Source: an uncultured Paracoccaceae bacterium
GTDB lineage: Bacteria; Pseudomonadota; Alphaproteobacteria; Rhodobacterales; Rhodobacteraceae
DNA: 64,000 nt
Direction of reading: 5' to 3'
NCBI GenBank assembly: GCA_947494675.1
Contig: CANLVP010000002.1
Location: forward strand, 1,104,920-1,168,919
In this document: in pieces, positions 53,015-62,416 of the stretch
Layout of the letters: each line of letters starts with the position of its first letter
Position numbering within the stretch: position 1 is the stretch's first letter
Position numbers and translations under genes: made by a program
The notes under the pieces: generated by a model
The model's database searches: none
What the model was told of the DNA's origin: nothing
Seen by the model: the letters and a program-made list of their open reading frames with translations, nothing else

Positions 53015-54156
53015 TAGTTTGACCCTCCGGTGCTAGAGTTCGAGCGCAGCTCGTTGAGCGGCAGATAGGGCACGACGCCTTGGCTGCTGCCGTTGTTTTC
53101 ATCAAGCAGAATGATGTCGATACCACCCAAGACCTGTTCCATCGTTTCCAGATAGATCCGCTTGCGCGTCACTTCTGGTGCTTTGGAATATTCGTCCAGA
53201 ACGGCCGTAAAGCGGGAGGCTTCACCGGAGGCTTCGTTGACGACTTGTGCGCGGTAACCTTCGGCCTGTTCGAGAAGCTGGGCTGCTTCACCACGAGCCT
53301 CGGCCACAACGCGGTTGGCGTAAGCATCAGCCACGTTTTCAAGCCGGTCGCGTTCCTGTTCGGCATCCTGCACCTGACGGAAGGACGCGATAACGGGTTC
53401 TGGCGGGTCGGCCTTGTCAAAGTTGACACGGACGATGTTCACGCCGCTGTCGTAGCTGTCGAGTGTGTTCTGAATCTCGTCCCGCAGGCGGTCAGCAATC
53501 GCGCCACGATCCCTGTTGAGGATCGGTGCCAGATTGGACTGGGCGATAATCTCACGCATGGCGGATTCTGACACGGCCTCAATCGTTTGGGGCGGATCAG
53601 CAAGGTTGAAAAGGTATTGCTGCGGGTCGGTGATGTTCCAGACGACCTGAAAGTCGATGTCGACGATGTTTTCGTCGCCCGTCAGCATCAGGCCAGCATC
53701 AAGACCAGAGCGCGATGTACCAATGTCGATGCTGCGTTCCGTCGTCACCGCCAGTATTTCGCGTGTCACGACGGGCCAGGGGGCAAAGTTCAGACCCGGA
53801 CCATTGGTGGACATGTAGGACCCAAACAGAAGCTCAACCGATTGTTCTTCGGGCTTGACGGTATAGAAAGATTGGAAGCCCCAAAGCACGACAGCCGCCG
53901 CGATCCCAAGGCCGACTGTACCGCGTGTCAGACCGGGGCCACCTGCCCCGCCGCCGGTGCCATTGGTGTTGCCACCCTGACCGCCACCGCCCATCAGGAC
54001 GCGCAGCTGTTCGCGGCCCTTGTTCACCAGATCATCAATCTCTGGGATGTTGGGTCCGTCGTTTCGTGGGGGGCGTGGCGGGCGTGGTGGCTCGCCACCG
54101 TTTCCGCCGTTGTTGTTGCCACCGCCGCCCCATGGGCCACCGTTGTTGCCTGCCAT
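53014..54156 (-). CDS. hflK: HflK, regulator of FtsH protease
   Basis: This 380-residue partner of HflC has a Gly/Asn/Pro-rich N-terminus (MAGNNGGPWGGGGNNNGG), one membrane helix (about 80-98), the SPFH domain (YTVKPEEQSVELLFGSYM) and a helical region with QDAEQERDRLENVADAYA. The C-terminus has YLPLNELRSN. It is first in the minus-strand hflK-hflC-DUF2065 unit. Confidence 0.96.
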   Translation of the reverse strand: MAGNNGGPWGGGGNNNGGNGGEPPRPPRPPRNDGPNIPEIDDLVNKGREQLRVLMGGGGQGGNTNGTGGGAGGPGLTRGTVGLGIAAAVVLWGFQSFYTVKPEEQSVELLFGSYMSTNGPGLNFAPWPVVTREILAVTTERSIDIGTSRSGLDAGLMLTGDENIVDIDFQVVWNITDPQQYLFNLADPPQTIEAVSESAMREIIAQSNLAPILNRDRGAIADRLRDEIQNTLDSYDSGVNIVRVNFDKADPPEPVIASFRQVQDAEQERDRLENVADAYANRVVAEARGEAAQLLEQAEGYRAQVVNEASGEASRFTAVLDEYSKAPEVTRKRIYLETMEQVLGGIDIILLDENNGSSQGVVPYLPLNELRSNSSTGGSN

Positions 54157-54229
54157 TGTGCGTTGATCTTCCCTAGTTCATGACCGCGAAGGGCCGTTAG
54201 TCTACCAAATGTGCCCGAAAGGGCGAAAT

Positions 54230-55654
54230 TCAAGCCGAACGCATCGGCGTTTTCATCGTCACAAGTTCTTCTGACATGGTTGGATGCACTGCGCAGGTGG
54301 CATCAAACTGTTCTTTTGTCAGGCCATTTTTGACTGCGATCCCAACCATCTGGATCAATTCGCCCGCGTGATCTGCGACGATATGACAGCCCAGAACCTT
54401 GCGGGTTTCCTGGCTGACGATCAATTTCATCAAGACCCGCTCTTCGCCGCCCGCAAAAGCCTGCTGCATCGGTTTGAACGAAGTGCAGTAGACGTCAATC
54501 GGTTCAATCTCGCGGGCCTGTTCTTCGGTGAGGCCCACGGTCCCAAGCTCTGGCTGGGTAAAGACGGCAGAGGGGATCAGGTCGTGATCGACCTTGGTGG
54601 GGTTGCCGTTGAACACGGTTTCCACAAAGGCCATGCCCTCCCGGATTGCGACGGGGGTGAGTTCCACCCGGCCCGTCACATCGCCGATGGCGTAGATCGA
54701 GGGGATATTGGTCTGGCTGTAGTCGTCCACGACGATTGCGCCACGGCGGTCGGTTTTGACGCCTGCGGCCTCAAGCCCCAGCCCATCGGTATTGGGGGCG
54801 CGACCCGTGGCAAAGACCACGTGGTCAAAGGTCTCTTCCGCGCCATTGGTCGATTTCACCCAGATCGGTCCGGTGTAATGCGTGGGCGCGCTGGATTGCT
54901 TGCCAACCGCGTCATCGCCCACGGGCACGGGGCTATGGTCGGCATCAGCCGGGGCCATTTCGACGATATTGGTGCCAAGGTGAAGGTCGATCCCGCGGTG
55001 GGTCATGCTTTCGGCGAGCAATCCGCGCGCCTCGTCATCAAAGCCGCGCAGGATTTGCGCACCACGGTAGTATTGCGTCACCTTCACGCCAAGCCCGTGC
55101 AGGATGCAGGCGAATTCGCAGGCAATATAGCCGCCGCCGATGATCAGCACGGATTTCGGCAGCTTGTCCATTTTGAAGATGTCGTTGGACGACAGCCCCA
55201 GATGGGCGTTGGGCATATCGGGGCTGACGGGGTGGCCGCCTGTGGCGACCAGAATGTGTTTGGCGGTGTAGTCGATGCCATTCACGGTGACCGTATGGGG
55301 GTCTTTGATCACGGCGCGGCCATCGTGGATTTCCACGTCAGAGCCGCCCAAAAGTTTGCGATAAACACCTTCGAGGCGATCAAGCTCTGCGTTCAACTTG
55401 CCGCTGAAGTGGTCCCAGTTGAAGTCGCCGATCTGCGCGTCCCAGCCGTAGGCCTGCGCCTCGGCCACTTGGCCGGGATAGGTGCTGGCGAAAACCATCA
55501 GCTTCTTGGGGACACAGCCCCGGATCACGCAGGTGCCGCCCATGCGGTATTCTTCGGCCAGCGCGACCTTGGCGCCGGTGGCTGCGGCCACGCGCGCGGC
55601 GCGCACACCGCCAGAGCCGCCGCCGATCACGTAAAGGTCGTAGTCAAAGGCCAT
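54230..55654 (-). CDS. gor: Glutathione-disulfide reductase
   Basis: This 474-residue FAD- and NADPH-dependent enzyme reduces oxidised glutathione. FAD motif DLYVIGGGSGGVRAARVAA (about 5-24), redox pair in GGTCVIRGCVPKK (Cys about 42 and 47), NAD(P) motif VLIIGGGYIACEF, and the catalytic His-Glu in CAVHPTMSEE. IRGC rather than NVGC in the redox loop separates it from lipoamide dehydrogenase. It lies 73 bp from hflK, with rpiA and an RTX gene upstream. Confidence 0.95.
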   Translation of the reverse strand: MAFDYDLYVIGGGSGGVRAARVAAATGAKVALAEEYRMGGTCVIRGCVPKKLMVFASTYPGQVAEAQAYGWDAQIGDFNWDHFSGKLNAELDRLEGVYRKLLGGSDVEIHDGRAVIKDPHTVTVNGIDYTAKHILVATGGHPVSPDMPNAHLGLSSNDIFKMDKLPKSVLIIGGGYIACEFACILHGLGVKVTQYYRGAQILRGFDDEARGLLAESMTHRGIDLHLGTNIVEMAPADADHSPVPVGDDAVGKQSSAPTHYTGPIWVKSTNGAEETFDHVVFATGRAPNTDGLGLEAAGVKTDRRGAIVVDDYSQTNIPSIYAIGDVTGRVELTPVAIREGMAFVETVFNGNPTKVDHDLIPSAVFTQPELGTVGLTEEQAREIEPIDVYCTSFKPMQQAFAGGEERVLMKLIVSQETRKVLGCHIVADHAGELIQMVGIAVKNGLTKEQFDATCAVHPTMSEELVTMKTPMRSA

Positions 55655-55753
55655 GAAAGTCGTTCCCGATGTGCTGCATTCGGGCGCAACCTAAACACCC
55701 CGGCGGGTAAGGACAACGGGAACTGACGCAATTGTGGGCAGGCGGGAGATCGG

Positions 55754-57403
55754 TCAGAGGATAAAGTCGTCGCGGACCATGCTGTCCACATACTTCATTT
55801 CGATCATCGCGTCGATTTGCGCGTCGCCATCGGCGTCGATCATCACGGTGCGCCCCAGAAAGCTGACCTCGCCCCGGCCGGTGCCGTTGAAGTCGGCGTC
55901 TTTGACGAAACGCAGGTTGTCAAAGCCGGTCAGGTCGATTTTATCGATGCGGGATTTGAAGCCTTCGATGGTGTCGCGGCTTGATTTTCGGATGCCGGTG
56001 TCACCGGGGGCGAAAACAAAGACGTCTTTCACATTGTTGCTTTCCCAGGCGTGCATCAGGTCGGCACCTGTGCCCCCGACAAAGCGGTCGCGGCCCGCGC
56101 CACCGTAAAGCGCGTCATTCCCGGCGCGGCCCAAGAGCAGATCGTCGCCGTTTTGGCCGTGCAGGTGGTCAAGCCCGTCCCCGCCAGAAATCCGGTCCTT
56201 GCCGTCGCCGCCATAGATCTTGTCGCGGCCAGCGCTGCCGTAAAGCTTGTCGTTTTCGTTGCCGCCGTGGATTTCGTCACCGCCCTCGCCGCCATCGATC
56301 CAGTCGAACCCGTCGCCGCCATAGATCTTGTCGTTGTTGCCGCCGCCGTAAATCTTGTCATTGCCATGATCGCCGCCGATCAGGTCGGCACCGCCACCGC
56401 CAAAAATTTTGTCAGCGTTTTGGCCGCCACCGATGCGGTCGTCGCCTGCGCCGCCAAAAATCGTGTCAAAGCCATCATCGCCGTAAAGCGTGTCGTTGCC
56501 ATCCTCGCCCTTCAGGCTGTCGTCGCCATCGCCGCCGCCCAACTTGTCCCGGCCTGCCCCGCCTTCGAGCCTGTCGTTGCCACCTTCGCCGTAGATATGA
56601 TCCATGTCTTTGCCGCCATAAAGACGGTCAGCGCCGTAGCCGCCGCCGATGCGGTCTTCGCCAATGCCGCCAGTGATCTTGTCGCGGCCACCCTCACCAT
56701 ACAGATGATCGTTGCCGCCTGCCCCGTCGATGGTGTCATGTCCGTCGCCGCCACCAACCTTGTCATGGCCAAGCCCCGCCCAGACGATGTCATCGCCGTC
56801 GCCGGCCCAGACCTTATCGGCACCTGCGCCCGCGGTGAAAATCTCATTCCGGGCGGCTGCGAAGGCGTTGGAATAGTCACCGCTGTGCAGTGTTTCGGAA
56901 TTGGAAGAGCCGTAGACGCGGTTCTGGCCGTTTACAAAGTAGTTCAGCCAGCCTGCGATATCGACGAGGGTTTCGTTGTCGTTGCCGTCCTCATTAAGGA
57001 TGCGGCCTTCGCGGTAGCGAAAGCCGACGTGGTAGATCGCGTCAGCCACAGTATCCACGTAGTCGCGGCCCTGAAACTGCAGTGTGCCGCCGTCACTTTG
57101 CACAAGGTGAAATCCGGTTTCGTCGTTGCCTTCGTCATCGCCGTGGCCAATCACGAACTCACCATAAAGCGCGGGGTTTGCGCGGATGTGATCGCTTATT
57201 TTCTTGATGTCGCCCGACGTGATCCGCCCGTCGTTGTTTACGCCTGTCGCCTCAATCGCGGCACCGATGGCGTTGTTCATCATCCGCCCGCCCGCGACCC
57301 CGCCAGCGATGTCAGCGTTCGAGACGTTCTTTTGAATGCCCGGATCACGCTCTACGTATGTGAGGATGCTTTCCATGGCGGTTGTTGCGGCGGGCGTGGG
57401 CAT
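55754..57403 (-). CDS. RTX calcium-binding repeat protein
   Basis: This 549-residue protein is probably secreted by a type I system. The N-terminal 170 residues are unrecognised apart from an EF-hand-like GVNNDGRITSGDIKK (about 54). Some 15 or more GGxGxDxuY nonapeptide pairs follow (about 185-450, for example GGDGDDSLKG, YGGNGND-like YGGGNNDKI), which bind calcium as a beta roll. The C-terminus (FVFAPGDTGIRKSSRDTIEGF, split FVFAPGD and SRDTIEGF; IDADGDAQID) resembles M10-type C-terminal secretion regions. No protease domain is present. Confidence 0.9.
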   Translation of the reverse strand: MPTPAATTAMESILTYVERDPGIQKNVSNADIAGGVAGGRMMNNAIGAAIEATGVNNDGRITSGDIKKISDHIRANPALYGEFVIGHGDDEGNDETGFHLVQSDGGTLQFQGRDYVDTVADAIYHVGFRYREGRILNEDGNDNETLVDIAGWLNYFVNGQNRVYGSSNSETLHSGDYSNAFAAARNEIFTAGAGADKVWAGDGDDIVWAGLGHDKVGGGDGHDTIDGAGGNDHLYGEGGRDKITGGIGEDRIGGGYGADRLYGGKDMDHIYGEGGNDRLEGGAGRDKLGGGDGDDSLKGEDGNDTLYGDDGFDTIFGGAGDDRIGGGQNADKIFGGGGADLIGGDHGNDKIYGGGNNDKIYGGDGFDWIDGGEGGDEIHGGNENDKLYGSAGRDKIYGGDGKDRISGGDGLDHLHGQNGDDLLLGRAGNDALYGGAGRDRFVGGTGADLMHAWESNNVKDVFVFAPGDTGIRKSSRDTIEGFKSRIDKIDLTGFDNLRFVKDADFNGTGRGEVSFLGRTVMIDADGDAQIDAMIEMKYVDSMVRDDFIL

Positions 57404-57688
57404 GATTTGGGTCCTTTTGGCTGGCGATTAACGCGGGCTAAGTGATCCGTAGCTACCAAATCGGCCCTCGTTATGGCGAGGGAACGAACGATGACACATC
57501 CTCATAAGACACTCTAAAATAAGCGAATTTCTGCGATATCGCATCAGCCACGGAACCTGCATTGTCGCCGGTTCATGGTTAATCCATTGAAAAGATTTGG
57601 AATGGCGCGGTGGCGACGACAGGCGGGTTCTTGCCGTTAGGGCAACCCGTCCATGTGGCGCGTTCTTGCCGGTTGGCCCAGCGCGGGC

Positions 57689-58477
57689 CTAGTCGGCCAT
57701 GTCCGAAAAGAGGTTGTCGGTCTCAAGAAAGTCGAACCGCGTCTCTTCCGAGGTGCCTTTGTTGATGTCCTGCACCTCAACCCGGCCATCGCCATAGCCG
57801 ATCACAACCGCATCGCAGATATCGATGAAGAGCCCGTTTTCCACCACACCGGGCACCTGGTTCAGCACCAGTGACAGCTGCCTTGCATTACCAATGCGGT
57901 TGAGGTGCAGGTCGATGATGTGGTTGCCCTCATCAGTGATAAAGGGGGCGTCGCCGTTCATCCGCAAATTGCCCTGATTGCCCAGCACATCCATGCCGGA
58001 GAGCAATTCCTCAATCAACGTCTTGGAGGTCTGCCAACCAAAGGGGATCACCTCAACCGGCAGGGGGAAGGCCCCCAACGTATCCACCCGCTTGGAGATA
58101 TCGGCGATCACGACCATCTGGTCGGATGCGGTCGCGACGATTTTTTCCTGCAAAAGCGCGCCGCCGCCGCCCTTGATCAGGTTGAGGTCGGCATCATATT
58201 CGTCCGCCCCATCGATAGTGATGTCGAGCCACTTGGCTTCATCCAGAGAAATCACCTCAATCCCGACGTCGCGGGCGAGTTGCGCGGTGCGGCTGGAGGT
58301 AGGCACGCCTTTGATTTGCAAGCCCTCATCGCGGACCAATTCGCCCAAGCAACGGACCAGCCAAGCGGCGGTTGACCCGGTGCCAAGCCCAACCTTCATC
58401 CCGCTTTCCACAAAGTCGGTCGCCCGTTTTGCGGCCACAAATTTCGCTTTGTCGATTGGGGAAAGTTCAGACGGCAT
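57689..58477 (-). CDS. rpiA: Ribose-5-phosphate isomerase A
   Basis: This 262-residue enzyme interconverts ribose 5-phosphate and ribulose 5-phosphate. Signatures: VGLGTGSTAAWLVRCL, DITIDGADEYDADLNLIKGGGGALLQEKI (in parts: DITIDGADEYD, LIKGGGGALL with catalytic Asp, Glu and Lys) and FITDEGNHIIDLH. ATG 58477 (MPSELSPID) matches the family start. A gene-free gap of 285 bp separates it from the RTX gene. Confidence 0.96.
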   Translation of the reverse strand: MPSELSPIDKAKFVAAKRATDFVESGMKVGLGTGSTAAWLVRCLGELVRDEGLQIKGVPTSSRTAQLARDVGIEVISLDEAKWLDITIDGADEYDADLNLIKGGGGALLQEKIVATASDQMVVIADISKRVDTLGAFPLPVEVIPFGWQTSKTLIEELLSGMDVLGNQGNLRMNGDAPFITDEGNHIIDLHLNRIGNARQLSLVLNQVPGVVENGLFIDICDAVVIGYGDGRVEVQDINKGTSEETRFDFLETDNLFSDMAD

Positions 58478-58656
58478 GGGCGGGCTCCTGTCGCAGGTGT
58501 TGGTCGGTTTATAGGCGCAAAGGCGGTGCGGCGCGAGGGGGTAATCCTGCGCAGTTACGCCAAAATGGATAGGGAATGGTAAAGCCATTGCGTAAAACAG
58601 ATGTCAGGGGTCGCAATTCGGCAGACGCCGCCGCTTGGCGGTTCTAGGCTGCACCC

Positions 58657-59346
58657 ATGACAGCGCCCATGACCCTTCATTATGCCCCCGATAACGCCAG
58701 CCTTTGCGTGCGCTTGGCCTTGGACAGTCTGGACCTGCCGTTTCGCACGGTTTTGGTCGATCGCAAGGCCAAGGCGCAGCGGTCTGCGGATTATCTGGCG
58801 ATGAACCCGATGGGGCGCATTCCGGTCTTGGAAACACCGTCGGGGCCGATGTTTGAGACGGCGGCGATCTTGATGTGGCTCGCCGATCAGCGCCCCAGCA
58901 CGATGTGTCCCGCACAGGATGATCCGGGCCGAGTTCATGCGGTGCAATGGATGTTCTGGCTGTCCAATACGCTGCACACCACGCTGCGGCATTTGTTTTA
59001 CCCTGGCTATTATGCGCCGGGGGCGGAAGATGTTTTGCACGCCCGGGCCAAGGCACGCTTGGCCGAGCAGCTTGGGATTTTGGAGGCCGCGACCACAACG
59101 CCGTGGTTAGAGGCCAAGACCCCCACGGCCCATGGCGTCTATCTGGCACCGATGCTGCGGTGGGCGCAGATTTACGCAGGCCCGCCTGGCTGGATGAGCC
59201 TGAGCGCGACGCCGCGCCTTGCTGCTTTCGCGACGCGTGCCGAGGAGTGGCCCGCCACCACGCGCGCCATCGTGGCAGAGGGGTTGGGGCCGATGCCGTT
59301 CACCGCGCCGTCGCCCGCCAATCCGCCAGAAGGGACGGCGCTCTGA
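58657..59346 (+). CDS. Glutathione S-transferase
   Basis: This 229-residue protein has a thioredoxin-like N-terminal domain (LHYAPDNASLCVRLALDSL, NPMGRIPVLETPSGPMFETAA in parts: NPMGRIPVLE, then ETAAILMWLAD with the SNAIL/ETAA-type turn) and a helical C-terminal domain. The catalytic residue is probably Tyr or Ser near residue 9-14. Its stop overlaps the sdaA start (TGATG). Confidence 0.9.
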   Translation: MTAPMTLHYAPDNASLCVRLALDSLDLPFRTVLVDRKAKAQRSADYLAMNPMGRIPVLETPSGPMFETAAILMWLADQRPSTMCPAQDDPGRVHAVQWMFWLSNTLHTTLRHLFYPGYYAPGAEDVLHARAKARLAEQLGILEAATTTPWLEAKTPTAHGVYLAPMLRWAQIYAGPPGWMSLSATPRLAAFATRAEEWPATTRAIVAEGLGPMPFTAPSPANPPEGTAL

Positions 59347-60719
59347 TGTTCTTAAGTGTTTTTGACATGTTCAAGGTGGGGGTCGGGCCGTCGTCGTCAC
59401 ACACTATCGGGCCGATGGTGGCGGCAGCGCGGTTTCTGGATCATCTGCGCGCACAGCCCTTTAGGGTCGCGGGTCTGCGGGCCAGCCTGCATGGGTCGCT
59501 GGCCTTTACCGGGGTTGGCCATGCGACGGACCGTGCGGTGATCCTTGGGCTGGCCGGTTTCGTGGCGGATGACTATGACGCGGCCAAGGCAGAGGCCGAA
59601 CTGGCGCGGATCAGGGCCGCGCATAACGTGTCGCCCGCGGGTCTGGGGGTCTTGGCGTTTCATCCAAAGGACGATGTGGTCTTTGACTTTGGCCCCGCCC
59701 TGCCCGGCCACGCCAATGGCTTGATCCTGCGCGGGTTGGATGCCCAGGGCGATGTGGTGACGCAGATCACGTATTATTCCATCGGCGGCGGCTTTGTCCT
59801 GACCGAGGCAGAGCTTGCGGCGGGCAAGGACACGGACGATGGCCCGCCCGTCCCCTACCCGTTTCAGACGGCGGCGCAGATGCTTGAGATGGCGCGCAGC
59901 AGCGGCAAGAGCATCGCCCAGATGAAGCGCGAGAATGAGTTGAGCCGCCGCGATGTTGGCGGGTTGGACAAGGGGCTGACCCGCATTTGGGAAGTGATGA
60001 GCGCCTGCATTGATCGCGGGATGGCCACCGATGGGGTGCTGCCCGGAGGGTTGAACGTGCGCAGGCGGGCCAAGGGGATCCATGATGCGCTGATGGCGGA
60101 ACGGGGGCTCAACCAACCCGCGCCACATACGATCAATGACTGGATGTCGATGTATGCCATGGCCGTGAATGAGGAAAACGCCGCCGGTGGTCAGGTCGTC
60201 ACGGCCCCTACCAATGGGGCCGCGGGCGTGGTGCCCGGTGTCATTCGCTATTGGCTGGACCATGTGCCCGGCGCCAGCGTCAAGGCGGTGCCGGAGTTCT
60301 TGCTGACAGCCGCCGCGATTGGCGGCTTGATCAAGTTCAACGCCAGTATCAGCGGTGCGGAATGCGGCTGTCAGGCAGAGGTTGGCAGCGCCAGCGCGAT
60401 GGCCGCAGCAGGGCTATGTGCCGTGATGGGTGGGACGCCGGAACAGATTGAAAATGCAGCGGAAATCGCATTAGAGCATCACCTTGGCATGACCTGTGAT
60501 CCGATCCGTGGATTGGTGCAGGTGCCATGTATCGAACGCAATGGCTTGGGCTGCATCAAGGCGGTAAGTGCGGCCAGCCTGTCGCTGCGCGGTGATGGTG
60601 TGCATCTGGTGCCGCTGGATGCGGCGATTGAGACGATGCGCCAGACTGGCATGGACATGAGCGAGAAGTATAAGGAAACGGCGCTCGGCGGCCTCGCCGT
60701 GAATGTGCCGAACTGCTAG
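59346..60719 (+). CDS. sdaA: L-serine dehydratase, iron-sulfur type
   Basis: This 457-residue single-chain enzyme deaminates L-serine to pyruvate. The beta domain starts MFLSVFDMFKVGVGPSSSHT with the SSSHT substrate motif. The alpha domain has TAPTNGAAGVVPGVI and the Fe-S ligands in GAECGCQAEVG, plus MTCDPIRGLVQVPCIERN. ATG 59346 shares bases with the GST stop, so translation is coupled. A long in-frame upstream extension is only a frame overlap with the GST gene. Confidence 0.96.
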   Translation: MFLSVFDMFKVGVGPSSSHTIGPMVAAARFLDHLRAQPFRVAGLRASLHGSLAFTGVGHATDRAVILGLAGFVADDYDAAKAEAELARIRAAHNVSPAGLGVLAFHPKDDVVFDFGPALPGHANGLILRGLDAQGDVVTQITYYSIGGGFVLTEAELAAGKDTDDGPPVPYPFQTAAQMLEMARSSGKSIAQMKRENELSRRDVGGLDKGLTRIWEVMSACIDRGMATDGVLPGGLNVRRRAKGIHDALMAERGLNQPAPHTINDWMSMYAMAVNEENAAGGQVVTAPTNGAAGVVPGVIRYWLDHVPGASVKAVPEFLLTAAAIGGLIKFNASISGAECGCQAEVGSASAMAAAGLCAVMGGTPEQIENAAEIALEHHLGMTCDPIRGLVQVPCIERNGLGCIKAVSAASLSLRGDGVHLVPLDAAIETMRQTGMDMSEKYKETALGGLAVNVPNC

Positions 60720-60728
60720 ACAGGCGGC

Positions 60729-61448
60729 ATGACGCTTGATCCCCATTATACCGACGCCGATTTGGTGGCGCTTTACGATGCCGAATGCGGGTGGAGCGTG
60801 GACCGTGCGTTTTACGCGGCCCTGCCCGGTGATCTCCCCTGCCGGGTTCTGGACATCGGCTGCGGCACCGGGCTGATCGCCGCCACGATTGCGCAGGCAG
60901 GCCATGCTGTGACGGGCGTAGACCCGGCGGCGGCGATGCTGGAGGTCGCGCGCAAACGGGCCGGAGGTGATGCCGTGAGATGGGTTCAGGGCTTTGCAGC
61001 GGATGTGACCGGCAGCTTTGATCTGATCTATATGACGGGCCACGCCTTTCAGACGCTTCTGACGGATGCCGAGATCGCAGGCCTATTTCGGTCTGTGCGC
61101 GGGCTTTTGGCGCCACAGGGTCGTTTTGTCTTTGAGACGCGCAATCCGGCGATGGATTGGGCAAGCCGTTGGGATCACAGAAAGATTGTAACGGGGCCGC
61201 ATGGGCCTGTGCCGCTGCGCCGTTGGGTGGATGAGGACACCGGGGATCAGATCACATTTACCACCCGCTATGATCTGCCGGGTGGTCCGAAGGACAGCGT
61301 CAGCACCTTGCGGTTCTGCACCTTGCCCGAACTGACCGCCCTTGCGCAGGCTTGCGACCTGCGTGTCCATCAGGTCAGCGGCGATTGGGACGGTAGTCCT
61401 TTTGATGCGGCCCATTCAGTCGAAATCATCTGCGAGTTGCGGCACTGA
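60729..61448 (+). CDS. Class I SAM-dependent methyltransferase
   Basis: This 239-residue protein has a Rossmann methyltransferase core: VLDIGCGTGLIAATIAQAG (motif I, about 39), VTGVDPAAAML and FDLIYMTGHAFQTLL. It is of the Methyltransf_25/11 small-molecule type. The substrate is unknown. It follows sdaA by 9 bp and is probably cotranscribed. Confidence 0.9.
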   Translation: MTLDPHYTDADLVALYDAECGWSVDRAFYAALPGDLPCRVLDIGCGTGLIAATIAQAGHAVTGVDPAAAMLEVARKRAGGDAVRWVQGFAADVTGSFDLIYMTGHAFQTLLTDAEIAGLFRSVRGLLAPQGRFVFETRNPAMDWASRWDHRKIVTGPHGPVPLRRWVDEDTGDQITFTTRYDLPGGPKDSVSTLRFCTLPELTALAQACDLRVHQVSGDWDGSPFDAAHSVEIICELRH

Positions 61449-61483
61449 TTGCCCTTCCCCCGGCCCCGACCTAGGGTTGGGCT

Positions 61484-62416
61484 ATGCAAACTGATCGCCC
61501 CTTTGTCGGCATCCTGTTGATGCTGGGTTTCTGCGTGCTGGCCCCCTTGGGCGACAGCATGGCAAAGCTCTTGGGCGGAGAGGTGCCGTTGACTGTGCTG
61601 TTGCTGGTGCGGTTTCTGATCCAACTTGTGCTCTTGCTGCCGCTGGTTTGGTTGAGCGGCCTTTCACTACGCCTCCCGCGCGGGATATTTGCGCTGAGCT
61701 GGCTGCGCAGCCTGCTGCATATTCTGGGCATCGGTTTCATGTTCTCGGCCCTGCGTTACCTGCCATTGGCCGATGCGCTGGCGATTGCCTTTGTGATGCC
61801 CTTCATCATGCTACTGCTTGGACATCTGGTGCTGGGCGAAGAGGTCGGCCGCCACCGGATGGCCGCCTGTGCGGTGGGGTTCGTCGGCACGCTCTTGGTG
61901 ATCCAGCCCAACTTTGCCTCTGTCGGTTGGCCTGCGCTCTTGCCGCTTGGGGTCGCTGTGATCTTTGCGCTCTTCATGCTGGTCACCCGCCAGATCGCCA
62001 AAGAGCTGGACCCGATTGCCCTGCAAACGATCAGCGGAGCACAGGCTTGCCTGATCCTGACCCCCATCCTGATCGTTGTGGGTCAGTTTCCGATCATTCA
62101 GATGCCCCTGCCCGGTGCAGGCGTTATGTGGATGCTGTTCCTTTTGGGCGCGATCGGCACTGTGGCGCATCTGATGATGACGTGGAGCCTGCGGTTCGCC
62201 CCTGCCGCGACGCTTGCGCCGATGCAATATCTGGAAATCCCCTTTGGGACGGTGATTGGCTGGATGATATTCTCCGACCTGCCCAACGGTCTTGCGGCCC
62301 TTGGCATCTGTATCACGGTGGCGGCCGGGCTTTATATTATTGCCCGTGAACGGCAGCTATCACAGCATCCAGTTCCGCCAGCGGCAGCGTCAAAAGCACC
62401 GGACCCGCAGGGGTAA
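61484..62416 (+). CDS. EamA/DMT-family transporter
   Basis: This 310-residue membrane protein has about ten helices in two EamA repeats (LGDSMAKLLGGEVPLTVLLL split as LGDSMAKLLG; ALRYLPLADALAIAFVMPF; then GTVAHLMMTWSLRFAPAATL and APMQYLEIPFGTVIGWMIF). It is a drug/metabolite exporter-type carrier with unknown substrate. Its last 80 bp overlap the 3' end of the convergent thiN gene, an unusually long antisense overlap of coding regions. Confidence 0.9.
   Translation: MQTDRPFVGILLMLGFCVLAPLGDSMAKLLGGEVPLTVLLLVRFLIQLVLLLPLVWLSGLSLRLPRGIFALSWLRSLLHILGIGFMFSALRYLPLADALAIAFVMPFIMLLLGHLVLGEEVGRHRMAACAVGFVGTLLVIQPNFASVGWPALLPLGVAVIFALFMLVTRQIAKELDPIALQTISGAQACLILTPILIVVGQFPIIQMPLPGAGVMWMLFLLGAIGTVAHLMMTWSLRFAPAATLAPMQYLEIPFGTVIGWMIFSDLPNGLAALGICITVAAGLYIIARERQLSQHPVPPAAASKAPDPQG

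Noticed and set aside
55754..57403. Regular short repeats that might suggest a CRISPR or satellite array
   Set aside because: The periodicity is that of RTX nonapeptide codons in one long reading frame; there are no unique spacers.
54284..57445. Long plus-strand open frames opposite gor and the RTX gene
   Set aside because: Antisense to well-supported genes; the repetitive sequence of the second simply mirrors the RTX repeats.
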